This document shows, piece by piece, positions 33,493-41,714 of a stretch of DNA of 50,797 nucleotides. The notes under the pieces were generated by a model. It saw only the letters and a list, made by a program, of their open reading frames with translations. It did no database searches and had not been told where the DNA came from. Position numbers and translations under genes: made by a program. Positions within the stretch are counted from its first letter, which is position 1, and every line of letters begins with the position of its first letter. Origin of the DNA: Holophagales bacterium UBA5704 (GTDB taxonomy: Bacteria > Acidobacteriota > Thermoanaerobaculia > Multivoradales > UBA5704); assembly GCA_002420005.1 (NCBI GenBank), contig DIHE01000154.1, positions 1 through 50,797 of the forward strand, written 5' to 3'.

Positions 33493-34932
33493 TCACTCGT
33501 ACACGATGAATCCGGGCGCCAGGATGCCGTCCGGATCGTATTTCTTTTTCGCCGCGAGCATACGCGGCCATTCGTCGCCGTAGTGCGCCGCCCATTTCTC
33601 GGCGGTGTCGAAAGTCACGTACCCCGAAAGGTACCGTTTGCCGCCGTAGTGGATGGACAGCTCGCTGCACATCTCGAGCTGGTTGAGAGCCCGCTCGTGG
33701 AACCGCTCGGGGACACCGGGGAGGATGCCCCAGCCCATCACCCAGTCGCCGGGCGGATGCATGAACAGCGGCACGTCCGAAGTGCGGGTGGTGGCCGGCC
33801 AGAGGAGGATGTGGCCGCCCGGTCCCAGCGCCTGCGGCGGTGTGATGGCGAGCACCGATTCGATGAACTCGCGCGCCGTATCCCAGGGCAGGGTCGTCTC
33901 CATCCAGGGGTGCTTCATCTCCCAGTACCCGCCGCGCCGCCACAGCTCGAACACCGGGTCCATCCGGCTGCAGAATTCGAGCTGGGTGTAGTCGCTGGTC
34001 TCCAGATGCCGGTAGGGGGTGAGCCCGGCGAGGACGGCCGCATCGTCCGGCGCCTCCCCTTCGGCGTGCTCGACGGTCAGATGGAGCGGATACATCCAGT
34101 AGGCGAACGTCTGGACACCCTCACCGATCTCCAAGCCGTCGCCGATCTTCTTGATCCCCTGGAAGCAGGGGGTGCACCACGACTCCAGGGAGGAGAACGT
34201 CGGGTTGTCCGGGTCCATGACCTTCTTGGCGTCCTCCATCAGGGCGCCGAGGTCGTCATACAGGAGGTAGTACTTGCGGACGCACGGCCGGCAGCGGCGC
34301 AGGCGGACCTTGGCGCGGGTGATCAGACCGAACTGCGAGAGGCCGCAGCGCACGACGTCGAACAGGTCGCGGTTCTCCTCGCGCGAGCAGGTGACGATCT
34401 CGCCGGTGCCGGTGACCACCTGCAGCTCGACCGCGTTGTCCGCCTGGGTACCGTAGCGGAAGCTGGCGACGCCCAGGCCGGCCATCGAGAGGGTGCCGGA
34501 GATCGCCACGTTCAGGTTGTTGGTGAGCACCCGCGGCACGAAGCCGCGGGGCACGGTGGCCTGGACCAGCTCGCGCCAGATGACGCCGGCGCCGACGGTG
34601 GCCGTCTCCCCCGCTTCGTCGATCTCGTGGATCGTGTTGAGCGACGAGGTGTCGACGAGGACACCGCCCTCGGTGGTCGACTGGCCGCTCTGCGAATGCC
34701 CCTGGCCGCGGGCGACGAGAGGGATCTTGTGCGTGCGGCAGAAGCGCACCACCTCGGCCACTTCCTCGGCCGAGGAGCAGCGGGCGACGGCCCCCGGCAG
34801 GTGGTCGACGCGGCGCCCGAAATCGGAGCGGAAGGCATCGCGGGTCTCGGCATCGAGCAGGATACGGTCGCCCAGCGCGGCCTTCAGCGCGCGCAGGCTC
34901 TCGGACGTCGAAGGGGGTAGCTGAGCGGTCAT
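33493..34932 (-). CDS. FAD-binding oxidoreductase (FAD_binding_4 / cytokinin-dehydrogenase-like)
   Basis: A 479-aa flavoprotein of the VAO/PCMH family. The FAD-binding domain is at about 20-210 with VARGQGHSQSGQS, VDTSSLN, SGTLSMAGLG and a C-terminal berberine-bridge-like end, YDPDGILAPGFIVYE. The middle looks like the substrate-binding cap of cytokinin dehydrogenases, but the substrate is unknown. No signal peptide is seen. It is the first gene of a possible operon with mqnD and the HAD phosphatase; there is no evident functional link. Confidence 0.85.
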   Translation of the reverse strand: MTAQLPPSTSESLRALKAALGDRILLDAETRDAFRSDFGRRVDHLPGAVARCSSAEEVAEVVRFCRTHKIPLVARGQGHSQSGQSTTEGGVLVDTSSLNTIHEIDEAGETATVGAGVIWRELVQATVPRGFVPRVLTNNLNVAISGTLSMAGLGVASFRYGTQADNAVELQVVTGTGEIVTCSREENRDLFDVVRCGLSQFGLITRAKVRLRRCRPCVRKYYLLYDDLGALMEDAKKVMDPDNPTFSSLESWCTPCFQGIKKIGDGLEIGEGVQTFAYWMYPLHLTVEHAEGEAPDDAAVLAGLTPYRHLETSDYTQLEFCSRMDPVFELWRRGGYWEMKHPWMETTLPWDTAREFIESVLAITPPQALGPGGHILLWPATTRTSDVPLFMHPPGDWVMGWGILPGVPERFHERALNQLEMCSELSIHYGGKRYLSGYVTFDTAEKWAAHYGDEWPRMLAAKKKYDPDGILAPGFIVYE

Positions 34933-34984
34933 ACGATCGGTTCCTCCCAGGGCCAGGTTTTTAACACGGATTCGGGTGGGGGCG

Positions 34985-35009
34985 CCCTCTCCCGCCTAGC
35001 GGGGGAGGG
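34985..35009. terminator. Hairpin at the end of the rhodanese gene
   Basis: Arms CCCTCTCCCGC (34985-34995) and GCGGGGGAGGG (34999-35009) enclose CTA, which is the stop codon of the minus-strand gene itself. It may end that transcript; it also resembles a palindromic repeat and the arm at 8083-8092. Confidence 0.5.
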
Positions 35010-35586
35010 TCGGGGAGGGGACGTGCGGTGGCCGTTGCACCGGCAGGTGCGGATCGGTCTCCGTCGGCAGCGCCGGGGGGGCCACGCGCGGCGTGTCGCC
35101 GGCTGCGGCCTCCGGCTCACGCCGGCCGATCAGAGCGGCGGGCAGGACGGTGCGGAACCCGGTGGCGATCCAGCCGTCGATGCCTCCATCGATCAGCACG
35201 GCGCTCTCGAATCCGCTGGAGATGAGAATCGCCATGCCCTCCTCGGCGCACTGCGCGGTATCACAGTAGACGAGAAACGTGTCGTCCCGGTAGGCGGCGA
35301 TCTCGAGCATCCGGTGCGGGAGATGCCCGACCGGGATGTTGTAGGCGCGGTAGATGTGCCCGGTGTCGCCATGGAAGCTCGCCGGGGGCCGCAGGTCGAG
35401 GATCAGCAAGCTCGGCGTGTCATGCATCATCTCGAAAGCGATCGGCGGGCTCACCTTGCGGTACGGCGGGCGCTCGGCGGCGCGGCGCTTCAGCCAGGCA
35501 CAGCCGTCCAGGGCCAGCAAGGCCGAGAGGAGAATCAGCAGAGCCACGCGAGGGCGAAGGGGCTGGGCACTCGGCGGTAGGACCAC
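34996..35586 (-). CDS. Rhodanese-domain protein with N-terminal membrane anchor
   Basis: A 196-aa protein. A hydrophobic N-terminus (VALLILLSALLALDGC) may be a signal anchor; Cys28 in LDGC is a poor lipobox. One rhodanese domain spans ~45-150: LLILDLRPPASF, and the active-site loop YCDTAQCAEEGM with Cys as persulfide carrier. The last 40 residues are Pro-rich. Rhodaneses transfer sulfane sulfur; an envelope location is likely here. GTG was chosen as start because a TAGAAT box ends only 6 nt before it. Confidence 0.82.
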   Translation of the reverse strand: MVLPPSAQPLRPRVALLILLSALLALDGCAWLKRRAAERPPYRKVSPPIAFEMMHDTPSLLILDLRPPASFHGDTGHIYRAYNIPVGHLPHRMLEIAAYRDDTFLVYCDTAQCAEEGMAILISSGFESAVLIDGGIDGWIATGFRTVLPAALIGRREPEAAAGDTPRVAPPALPTETDPHLPVQRPPHVPSPTLPR

Positions 35587-35592
35587 GCCCGC

Positions 35593-35598
35593 ATTCTA
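35593..35598 (-). promoter_or_regulatory. -10 box for a leaderless rhodanese transcript
   Basis: TAGAAT on the minus strand, 6 nt before the GTG at 35586. Its first three bases are also the TAG stop of the asparaginase gene. Confidence 0.5.
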
Positions 35599-36615
35599 CA
35601 CGTCCTCCAGGTCCACCTCGGAGACGATCTCCCCCACCCGGAGGCCGCGGTGATTGAACAGGGCCGGACGGTCGAGCCCCGCGAGATCGGCGAGCTCGGC
35701 GGCGGCGAGCGAGCCGAGCTGGCGCAGCACGTCGAGCACCACGGCATCGCGGCAGCGCTCGCCGCCATCGGCGATCTTCAGCGCGACGCCCAGCGCGACC
35801 GGCCCGCGCACCGCGAGGCCATAGAACCCCTCGGCCCCCTCTTTCCCCACCACGCGCCCCCCGGTGGCCGCGATCAGCCGGGTGGTGAACCGCCCGGGGC
35901 CGGCCACCATCTCCGGCGCCGCCGCCATCGCCGCCCCGATCCGCTCCAGGGCCGCGACCTCCTGCGCGGGCAGCCCGACGGCGGAGCGAGGATGAGCCAG
36001 GATTGCATAGACCCGGGCCGCTGCGGCGAGCGTGAGGTGGTAGCTGGGGACGCTACAGCCGTCGGTCCCCAGACCGATCGTCGCCGCCGGCACGCCGGCG
36101 AGCCGGGCGAGGTGGTCGAGAATCGCCCGCTGCAAGGGATGGTCCGGCTCCAGGTAGCCGGAGGCGGGCCATCCGTGCATCCGGCAGGCGAGAAGCATGC
36201 CGGCGTGCTTGCCCGAGCAGTTGTTGTGCAGCGGTGACGGAGAGAGCCCCCGGCTCCGGAGGTCGGCCGCGGCCTCGGCGTCCATCGGCACATGAGCGCC
36301 GCATTGGAGGTCGTCGACCGAGAAGCCGCCGCGCTCCAGAAGGGAGAGGGCACGCGCGGTGTGTGCCGGCGTCCCGCCGTGCGAAGCGCAGATCAGGGCG
36401 AGATCGGCGGTGTCGAGGCCATGGCGCTCGATCCCTCCGGCGAGCACGAGAGGCAGGGCCTGGACAGGCTTGGCGGCGGAGCGCAGGAAGGTGGCCGCCT
36501 CCGGATCACCAAAGCGGGCGACGAGGCGCCCATCCGGCGTCGCCACGGCCACCGCCCCGAAGTGCCAGCACTCCGGCAGCGCGTTGCGCCAGACCGTGGC
36601 GATCCGCTCGAACAA
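35596..36615 (-). CDS. L-asparaginase II (Rhizobium-type)
   Basis: A 339-aa enzyme of the AnsA / Rhizobium etli asparaginase II family (PF06089-like), unrelated to the classic tetrameric asparaginases. Characteristic blocks are FLRSAAKPVQALPL, CASHGGTPAHT, HNNCSGKHAGML and GTDGCSVPSYHLTL, the Ser/Lys/Cys-bearing active-site segments of this family. It hydrolyses L-asparagine to aspartate and ammonia in the cytoplasm. No signal peptide. It lies 21 nt after the STAS gene and 10 nt before the rhodanese gene on the same strand. Confidence 0.92.
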   Translation of the reverse strand: MFERIATVWRNALPECWHFGAVAVATPDGRLVARFGDPEAATFLRSAAKPVQALPLVLAGGIERHGLDTADLALICASHGGTPAHTARALSLLERGGFSVDDLQCGAHVPMDAEAAADLRSRGLSPSPLHNNCSGKHAGMLLACRMHGWPASGYLEPDHPLQRAILDHLARLAGVPAATIGLGTDGCSVPSYHLTLAAAARVYAILAHPRSAVGLPAQEVAALERIGAAMAAAPEMVAGPGRFTTRLIAATGGRVVGKEGAEGFYGLAVRGPVALGVALKIADGGERCRDAVVLDVLRQLGSLAAAELADLAGLDRPALFNHRGLRVGEIVSEVDLEDV

Positions 36616-36636
36616 GGGTGAGATGACGCGGGGAGG

Positions 36637-36975
36637 CTACCGCTCCGCGGCCATCGCCGCGTCGGCGGAGTCGTAGATGGGGAACAGGTCCGCCAGCCGC
36701 GCCACTTGCAGCAGCTTGCGGATGCGCTCGGACGGGTTGACCAGGATCAGCTCGCGCCGGGCGGTGCGGAAGCGCCCGAGGTACCCCACCAGCTCGCCGA
36801 TCCCGGTCGAGTCGATGAAGTTGATCTTGGAGAAGTCGACGATGACGTGCCCGCGGTCGTCCGACAGGGCACGTTCCAGCGTCTGGGCGAAGAACTGGGC
36901 GCTCTCTCCCAGCTTGATGACGCCCTCGACGTTGAGGAGGGTGAATCCATTGAGGTGGCGCTTTTCGACGATCAT
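36637..36975 (-). CDS. STAS-domain anti-sigma factor antagonist
   Basis: A 112-aa single-domain STAS protein like SpoIIAA/RsbV. INFIDSTGIGELVGYLGRF contains the Ser or Thr that a partner kinase would phosphorylate. A longer reading frame to 37110 exists, but TATGCT at 37011-37006 is a good -10, which places transcription after it, so the ATG at 36975 is preferred. No partner kinase lies beside it; a distant RsbW-like protein is expected. Confidence 0.85.
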   Translation of the reverse strand: MIVEKRHLNGFTLLNVEGVIKLGESAQFFAQTLERALSDDRGHVIVDFSKINFIDSTGIGELVGYLGRFRTARRELILVNPSERIRKLLQVARLADLFPIYDSADAAMAAER

Positions 36976-37005
36976 TCGGAAGCCATCTGAAGTCGATCGG
37001 AGTCT

Positions 37006-37011
37006 AGCATA
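37006..37011 (-). promoter_or_regulatory. -10 box of the STAS gene
   Basis: TATGCT on the minus strand, about 30 nt before the ATG at 36975; the -35 is unclear. The rest of the 182-nt gap to 37158 is GC-rich with no gene. Confidence 0.4.
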
Positions 37012-37157
37012 AACCGTCGCCCCCACCGTCTCGCCCACCCGTTCGGACGGGGAGCCGCGCCGCGCCGCCCGCCCGCCCGGATGTAGCGCTCCTTTCACCG
37101 ACCCGTTCATGCTTTCGGGTCAGCGGCAGGAGCTGAATCTGCACGAGGATGCGCACG

Positions 37158-37388
37158 ATGAGCTTTCAGAACATGTCCCGGCGGGACCGGATGGCCCGCC
37201 TCATCGTCGGTCTTTCCATGCTCTGGGCGAGCTGGGCCTGGGCGGCTCCGGAGGAGGCGATCTGGCCGGTCGTCCTCAGGGTCTTTTCCCTGTTCCCGCT
37301 GGTCACCGGCCTCCTCGGCTGGTGTCCGGTCTACACCATCCTCGGCCTCTCCACCAACAAACCGAAGACACCCCCGCGGGACCATTGA
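37158..37388 (+). CDS. DUF2892-family small membrane protein
   Basis: A 76-aa protein beginning MSFQNMSRRDRMARLIVGL, the Asn...Asp-Arg-x2-Arg pattern of DUF2892 (the inner-membrane part of YgaP). Two hydrophobic helices (about 17-33 and 38-60) with GWCPVYTILGLST, the family end motif. The second ATG (37158) was chosen because GAGG lies before it. Relatives are often fused to rhodanese; here it is alone. Confidence 0.85.
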   Translation: MSFQNMSRRDRMARLIVGLSMLWASWAWAAPEEAIWPVVLRVFSLFPLVTGLLGWCPVYTILGLSTNKPKTPPRDH

Positions 37389-37415
37389 GGCGGCCGTGAG
37401 CTACAATCGCCTCCG

Positions 37416-38816
37416 ATGACTTCGCGGGGATCGGACGCCCTGTTCGGGGCGGTCACATTGCGCCGGTTGAAGTGGATCGCCGTCCTCGCGGCGTTCGGCT
37501 TCATCCTCCTGTTCGAATACGTCCGGCAGAGCATCTACCCCTCCCTCGACACCTGGAAGGGGCGGCTGTTCATGGACAGCGTCATCTTCACCGGAGCCAT
37601 CTTCTTCTTCGGGGCCGTGTTCCACCTCATCGAACGGATGCAGGAACGCCTGGAGCAGCAGAACCGGGAGCTTCTGGCTCTCCACACCGCCGCCCTCGAC
37701 GTCTACCGCGAGCTGGCCCTGGAGGTCGTCCTCCAGAAGGTGGTGGATCAGGCGCGGTCGCTCCTCCAGGCCCGCTATGGAGCCCTGTCGCTGCTCGAGG
37801 ACGAGCAGCAGATCGCGAGCTTCATCACCTCGGGCATCCCGGACGCCGACCGGGCGCGGATCGGCGATCCGCCACAAGGCCGTGGCCTGCTCGGCGTCGT
37901 CCTGCGCGAAGGGCACCGCCTGCGCCTGAGCGACATTCAGCGCGATCCGCGTTCGGTCGGCTTCCCGGCGCACCATCCGCCGATGCGCTCTCTGCTGGCG
38001 GTGCCGGTCCTCTGCAACGGGCCGTTCCGGGGCAATCTGTACCTCTCCGACAAAGAAGACGGCGAGCAGTTCACCGTCGACGAAGAGGAGACGCTGGTCC
38101 GCTTCGCCACCACCGCCGCCATCGCCATCGACAACGCCTACCTGCACAACCGCCTGCACACCCTGGCGGTCTCCGAGGAGCGCCTGCGCATCGCCCACGA
38201 GATGCACGACGGCCTCGCCCAGGTGCTCGCCTATGTGAACACCAAGGCACAGGTGGTCCGCGAGCATCTGAAGCGCGAGCGGATCGACGAAGCGATGAAG
38301 CACCTGGACCAGCTCGCCGCGGCGGCGCGCGAGATCTACGCCGATGTCCGCGAGTCGATCATCGGCCTGCGCAGCGCGGCCCAGCCGGGGCAGTCCGCCA
38401 CCGATTCCCTGCGCGAGTTCGTCGCCAACTGGGAAGCCCAGAACGGGATCGCCTGCCGCCTCCACCTGGAGACCGACCTCCGTCTCCCTTCGGGTGCCGA
38501 GCTGCAGGTTCTGCGCATCGTCCAGGAAGCCCTGGCCAACGTGCGCAAGCATGCCAAGGCCGGGCAGACCGACGTCTGGGTCGAGCGGATCGAGGGCCAC
38601 GTCCGCATCACCGTGCAGGACGACGGCGTCGGCTTCACTCCCGGCGAGCTCGGCCGCGCCGAATTTCCCCGTTTCGGGCTCTCCACCATGCGCGAGCGGG
38701 CCGAATCCGTCGGTGGCTCGTTTCAGCTCGAATCAACCCCGGGTCAAGGGACGCGCGTCACCATCCAGGTCCCCGCCCAGACTCCGAACCGCGATTCCAG
38801 AGGAGCCGTTGCATGA
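37416..38816 (+). CDS. Sensor histidine kinase with GAF domain, NarX/LiaS type
   Basis: A 466-aa kinase. Two transmembrane helices (about 19-36 and 52-68), a GAF domain at ~90-245, then a HisKA_3 dimerisation region with His264 in IAHEMHDGLAQ, and an ATPase domain with EALANVRKHAKA, DDGVGF and FGLSTMRERAESVGG. It should phosphorylate the response regulator encoded next, with which it shares ATGA. The GAF domain may bind a small ligand or a heme; no clue to the signal is seen. Confidence 0.93.
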   Translation: MTSRGSDALFGAVTLRRLKWIAVLAAFGFILLFEYVRQSIYPSLDTWKGRLFMDSVIFTGAIFFFGAVFHLIERMQERLEQQNRELLALHTAALDVYRELALEVVLQKVVDQARSLLQARYGALSLLEDEQQIASFITSGIPDADRARIGDPPQGRGLLGVVLREGHRLRLSDIQRDPRSVGFPAHHPPMRSLLAVPVLCNGPFRGNLYLSDKEDGEQFTVDEEETLVRFATTAAIAIDNAYLHNRLHTLAVSEERLRIAHEMHDGLAQVLAYVNTKAQVVREHLKRERIDEAMKHLDQLAAAAREIYADVRESIIGLRSAAQPGQSATDSLREFVANWEAQNGIACRLHLETDLRLPSGAELQVLRIVQEALANVRKHAKAGQTDVWVERIEGHVRITVQDDGVGFTPGELGRAEFPRFGLSTMRERAESVGGSFQLESTPGQGTRVTIQVPAQTPNRDSRGAVA

Positions 38817-39460
38817 ACATCCTCATTGCCGATGACCACGCCTTGTTCCGCGACAGCCTGCGCAGCCTCCTCGAGGCGCGGGGGCTCAACGTGATCGGCG
38901 AAGCCAGGAATGGCCGCGAGGCGGTCGACCTGGCGCGCCGCCTGAAGCCGGACATCGTCCTGATGGATCTCTCCATGCCCGAGATGGACGGCTTGTCGGC
39001 CACCCGCCTGATCAGCGCCGACCAGCAAGAGGTCAAGGTGGTCATCCTGACCGCCTCGGACGAGGACGCCAAGCTGTTCGAGGCGATCAAATCGGGCGCC
39101 CAGGGATACCTGCTCAAGAATCTCGAATCCGAGGAGTTCTTCGCCCTGCTGGAAGGCATCGGCCGGGGAGAGCCGGGGCTCACCCCGGGGCTCGCCCGCA
39201 AGCTTCTCCTGGAGTTCGCCCGCCCGGCGCAGGCCTCCGGGCCGTCGCACGATCCGGACGCCTTGACCGAGCGGGAGCGCGAGGTCCTGGAGCTGCTGGT
39301 GCAGGGGATCACCTCGAACCGCAAGCTCGCCCGCCAGCTCGGCGTCAGCGAGAACACGGTCAAGTTCCACGTCCGCAACATCCTGGACAAGCTCCACCTG
39401 CACAACCGCGCGCAGGTGGTGAGCTACGCCATCCGCAACAAGATCGTGGACACGGTGTAG
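38813..39460 (+). CDS. NarL/FixJ-family response regulator
   Basis: A 215-aa regulator. Receiver domain at 1-120 with acidic pair Asp7-Asp8, phospho-acceptor Asp52 in VLMDLSMPE, Thr in LTAS and Lys in LLKN. LuxR-type helix-turn-helix at ~150-210 (LTEREREVLELLVQG..., SENTVKFHVRNILDKL). The start overlaps the kinase stop (ATGA), so kinase and regulator form a coupled pair. Target genes are unknown; the CBS/USP/Hsp20 genes downstream lie on the other strand. Confidence 0.95.
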   Translation: MNILIADDHALFRDSLRSLLEARGLNVIGEARNGREAVDLARRLKPDIVLMDLSMPEMDGLSATRLISADQQEVKVVILTASDEDAKLFEAIKSGAQGYLLKNLESEEFFALLEGIGRGEPGLTPGLARKLLLEFARPAQASGPSHDPDALTEREREVLELLVQGITSNRKLARQLGVSENTVKFHVRNILDKLHLHNRAQVVSYAIRNKIVDTV

Positions 39461-39472
39461 AGAAGACCGCCT

Positions 39473-39976
39473 TCAGGCGCCCCGGTCGTCGATCAGGAGA
39501 CGGAGGAGGTCGAAGGTGGTCAGGATGCCGACCGCCTTGTGGTCCTGGGTGACCACAAGGCGGTGGATGTGGCCGTCGAGCATCAGGCGCGCCGCGTCGG
39601 TGACCGGCGTCTCCAGGCTGACGGAATGCAGGCGAGGCGTCATGATGTCCGCCACGATCAAGCCGGGGGTCGTGACGTGGACGGTGCGCAGCTCTTCCAG
39701 GGTGACGGGCGGCTCTTCCCAGCCCCGGGTGAAAAACTCCGGCTCGGCCGGCGGCGGCTCCAGGGCATCGGGATCCGCCGCGGCGCGCGCGATGTCGGCA
39801 TAGGAGACCACACCGACCAGGCGCCCTTCCCCATCCTCCACCGGTGCTCCCGAGATCTGGTTCTCGGTCAGGAAGGCGGCCACCTCCTGCACCGTCATGT
39901 CGTCCCGCACGGTGATCACGTCGGGGTTCATGACCTCTTTCGCCGCCACCATCCACGGAGCTGGTCTCGGGAGCAT
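39473..39976 (-). CDS. Tandem CBS-domain protein
   Basis: A 167-aa protein with two CBS motifs: VMNPDVITVRDDMTVQEVAAFL...APVEDGEGRLVGVVSYADI and IMTPRLHSVSLETPVTDAARLMLDG...LVVTQDHKAVGILTTFDLL. Such Bateman modules bind adenosyl ligands and sense energy state. It is the last of three stress-type genes (Hsp20, USP, CBS) on the minus strand, each separated by a few dozen nucleotides. Which partner it regulates is unknown. Confidence 0.92.
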   Translation of the reverse strand: MLPRPAPWMVAAKEVMNPDVITVRDDMTVQEVAAFLTENQISGAPVEDGEGRLVGVVSYADIARAAADPDALEPPPAEPEFFTRGWEEPPVTLEELRTVHVTTPGLIVADIMTPRLHSVSLETPVTDAARLMLDGHIHRLVVTQDHKAVGILTTFDLLRLLIDDRGA

Positions 39977-40010
39977 CCTTGAGTCTCCTCTCCTCCTGCG
40001 GCGAGCGCCC

Positions 40011-40958
40011 TCAGACGAGGACCTCTCCCTCCTTCTTCGCTTCTGCAGCCCGGCTCTCCTCGCGGGCCGCCAGCGGCGGAATCACCAGCAGGTTGCCGGC
40101 ACCGTGGCGGATCACGGTGGAGGCGACGCTGCCCAGCACGAACCGCTCGAAGCCGCTGCGCCCGTGGGTGCCGAGGATGGTCAGGTCCGGTTGGTCCGCC
40201 TCGATCCGGTCGAGAATCCCGGTGTCGACGAAGCCGGCCTCGACGGCGGCATCCACCTTGAACGGGACGCCGGAGGAGTGCCGGAGGACGAAGTGCCGCA
40301 GCTCCTGGGTGGCGAGCTGCTCCACCTCGGCATCGGTGGCGCGGGCCGAGAGGGCCTCGCGGTCGAGCTCGGTGAGCACGAACAGGGCGTCGACCGTCGG
40401 TGGCGCTCCACCTGCCGTCCAGGTGAGGAAGCGCATCCCGGCGTCGAAGGTCTCGGAAGCGAGAGGCGACAGGTCCACGGGAAGCAGAATCCGCCGCATG
40501 GGGAGCTGCACCTCATGGCGCACCACCAGCACCGGGCAGGTCGCCTTGCGCACCACGCGATCCGCCGTGGAGCCGAAGACCTTGGCGAGGCGCGGCGACT
40601 CGGAGGAGCCGACCACGATCAGGTCGGCACCGATCTCCCGCGCCGTGTCGATCAGGTAGCGGTGGGCCGGGCTCACGTCCAGATGGATCCCCGCGAGCTC
40701 CATGCGGTCGATCCCCAGGCGCGCGATCTGGTCGTCGAGCTGCCGCTGCAGGGCCGCCCGCTCGGCCTTGAACACCTCTCCCAGCGGAACGTCGGGAAAG
40801 AAGGGCGCTCCGCCGTAGGTCATCGGCATCGAGCAGGCATGCGCGAGGTGGACCTTCGCTCCCGCCCGGCGGGCCAGCAGCACGCCGCTGCGAACCACCG
40901 GATCGCTGGCCTCGGTGAGGGAGCTGCCGATCAGAATGGTGTCGAGCTTCTTGAACAT
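40011..40958 (-). CDS. Universal stress protein with two Usp domains
   Basis: A 315-aa protein. Domain 1 (1-~150) starts FKKLDTILIGSSLTEASDPVV and ends LIVVGSSESPRLAKVFGSTADRVVRKATCPVLVV; domain 2 (~155-300) starts RRILLPVDLS and ends LTILGTHGRSGFERFVLGSVASTVIRHGAGNLLVI. The G-x2-G-x9-G(S/T) ATP-binding pattern is clear in the second domain. Tandem Usp proteins respond to starvation or oxidative stress. It lies between the Hsp20 and CBS genes. Confidence 0.93.
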   Translation of the reverse strand: MFKKLDTILIGSSLTEASDPVVRSGVLLARRAGAKVHLAHACSMPMTYGGAPFFPDVPLGEVFKAERAALQRQLDDQIARLGIDRMELAGIHLDVSPAHRYLIDTAREIGADLIVVGSSESPRLAKVFGSTADRVVRKATCPVLVVRHEVQLPMRRILLPVDLSPLASETFDAGMRFLTWTAGGAPPTVDALFVLTELDREALSARATDAEVEQLATQELRHFVLRHSSGVPFKVDAAVEAGFVDTGILDRIEADQPDLTILGTHGRSGFERFVLGSVASTVIRHGAGNLLVIPPLAAREESRAAEAKKEGEVLV

Positions 40959-40980
40959 GGCCGTCTCCTCTTCGAGCCTG

Positions 40981-41469
40981 TCAGTTGATGGCGATCTCCT
41001 TCACCTCCGGCTGGACGGTCGGCGGCACCGGAACCGTCACCTCGAGAACGCCGTCGACGAGCTTGGCGACGATGCTCTCCGGCTTGACCTCGAAGGTCAG
41101 AGGCACGCGGCGATAGAAGGAGCCGTACTGGCACTCGGCCTTGTAGTAGTTCTCCTTCTCCACCTTGGTCTCCTCCTTGCGCTCGCCCTTGACGACCAGG
41201 GCTCCGTCTTCCAGGGCGACGTGGATGTCCTCCCTCTTCATGCCCGGAAGATCGGCCCGGACGACCAGCAGGTCGTCCTTCTTCATCACGTCGACACGCG
41301 GCATGAAGTCGAGGCCTTCCTTCTCGAACCGGCGTGCCATCCAGGGCAGATTCGTCATCCAAGGCCGCTGCCAGAGCTGATCGAGCTCACTGAAGAGATC
41401 GTCGAACATGGCGAGGGGGCGCAGGACGGGCCGGTTCTCCACCTTGACCGGAACGCTCTTGTCAAACAT
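40981..41469 (-). CDS. Small heat-shock protein, Hsp20/alpha-crystallin family
   Basis: A 162-aa chaperone. The ATG at 41469 (MFDKSVPVKVENRPVL) follows AGGAGG; longer frames lack a site. The alpha-crystallin domain begins at about residue 55 (FMPRVDVMKKDDLLVVRADLPGMKREDIHVALEDGALVV, abbreviated) and includes ERKEE, YGSFYRRVPL and LVDGVLEVTVP. The short C-terminal tail lacks a classic IxI but has EIAIN. It holds unfolded proteins under stress. No CIRCE element was seen upstream. Confidence 0.95.
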   Translation of the reverse strand: MFDKSVPVKVENRPVLRPLAMFDDLFSELDQLWQRPWMTNLPWMARRFEKEGLDFMPRVDVMKKDDLLVVRADLPGMKREDIHVALEDGALVVKGERKEETKVEKENYYKAECQYGSFYRRVPLTFEVKPESIVAKLVDGVLEVTVPVPPTVQPEVKEIAIN

Positions 41470-41714
41470 CTCCAATCCTCCTGTGGGAGCCCCGTGTACC
41501 ACTTGCATGCGCGGCTCCGAGGTGAGACTACGCCCGCGCACCGAATTCCACCCCACGCCCACGCGGGGGGAGAGCCACGCACGCCGGGGTGGGAGGGCGT
41601 CCCACCCGTTCAGAGGATCTCCCCGGCCGACGGGTGAACCTTTTTAGAATCTTCCGGCTGCTGAAGTCTGAACTCCTGGTAGGTAGCCTTCAGTGAACAA
41701 CTAGAGGAGGATTC

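Noticed and set aside
36976..37110. 45-residue N-terminal extension of the STAS protein
   Set aside because: A TATGCT -10 box lies inside it and the extension is an Arg/Gly/Ala-rich sequence not found in single-domain STAS proteins.
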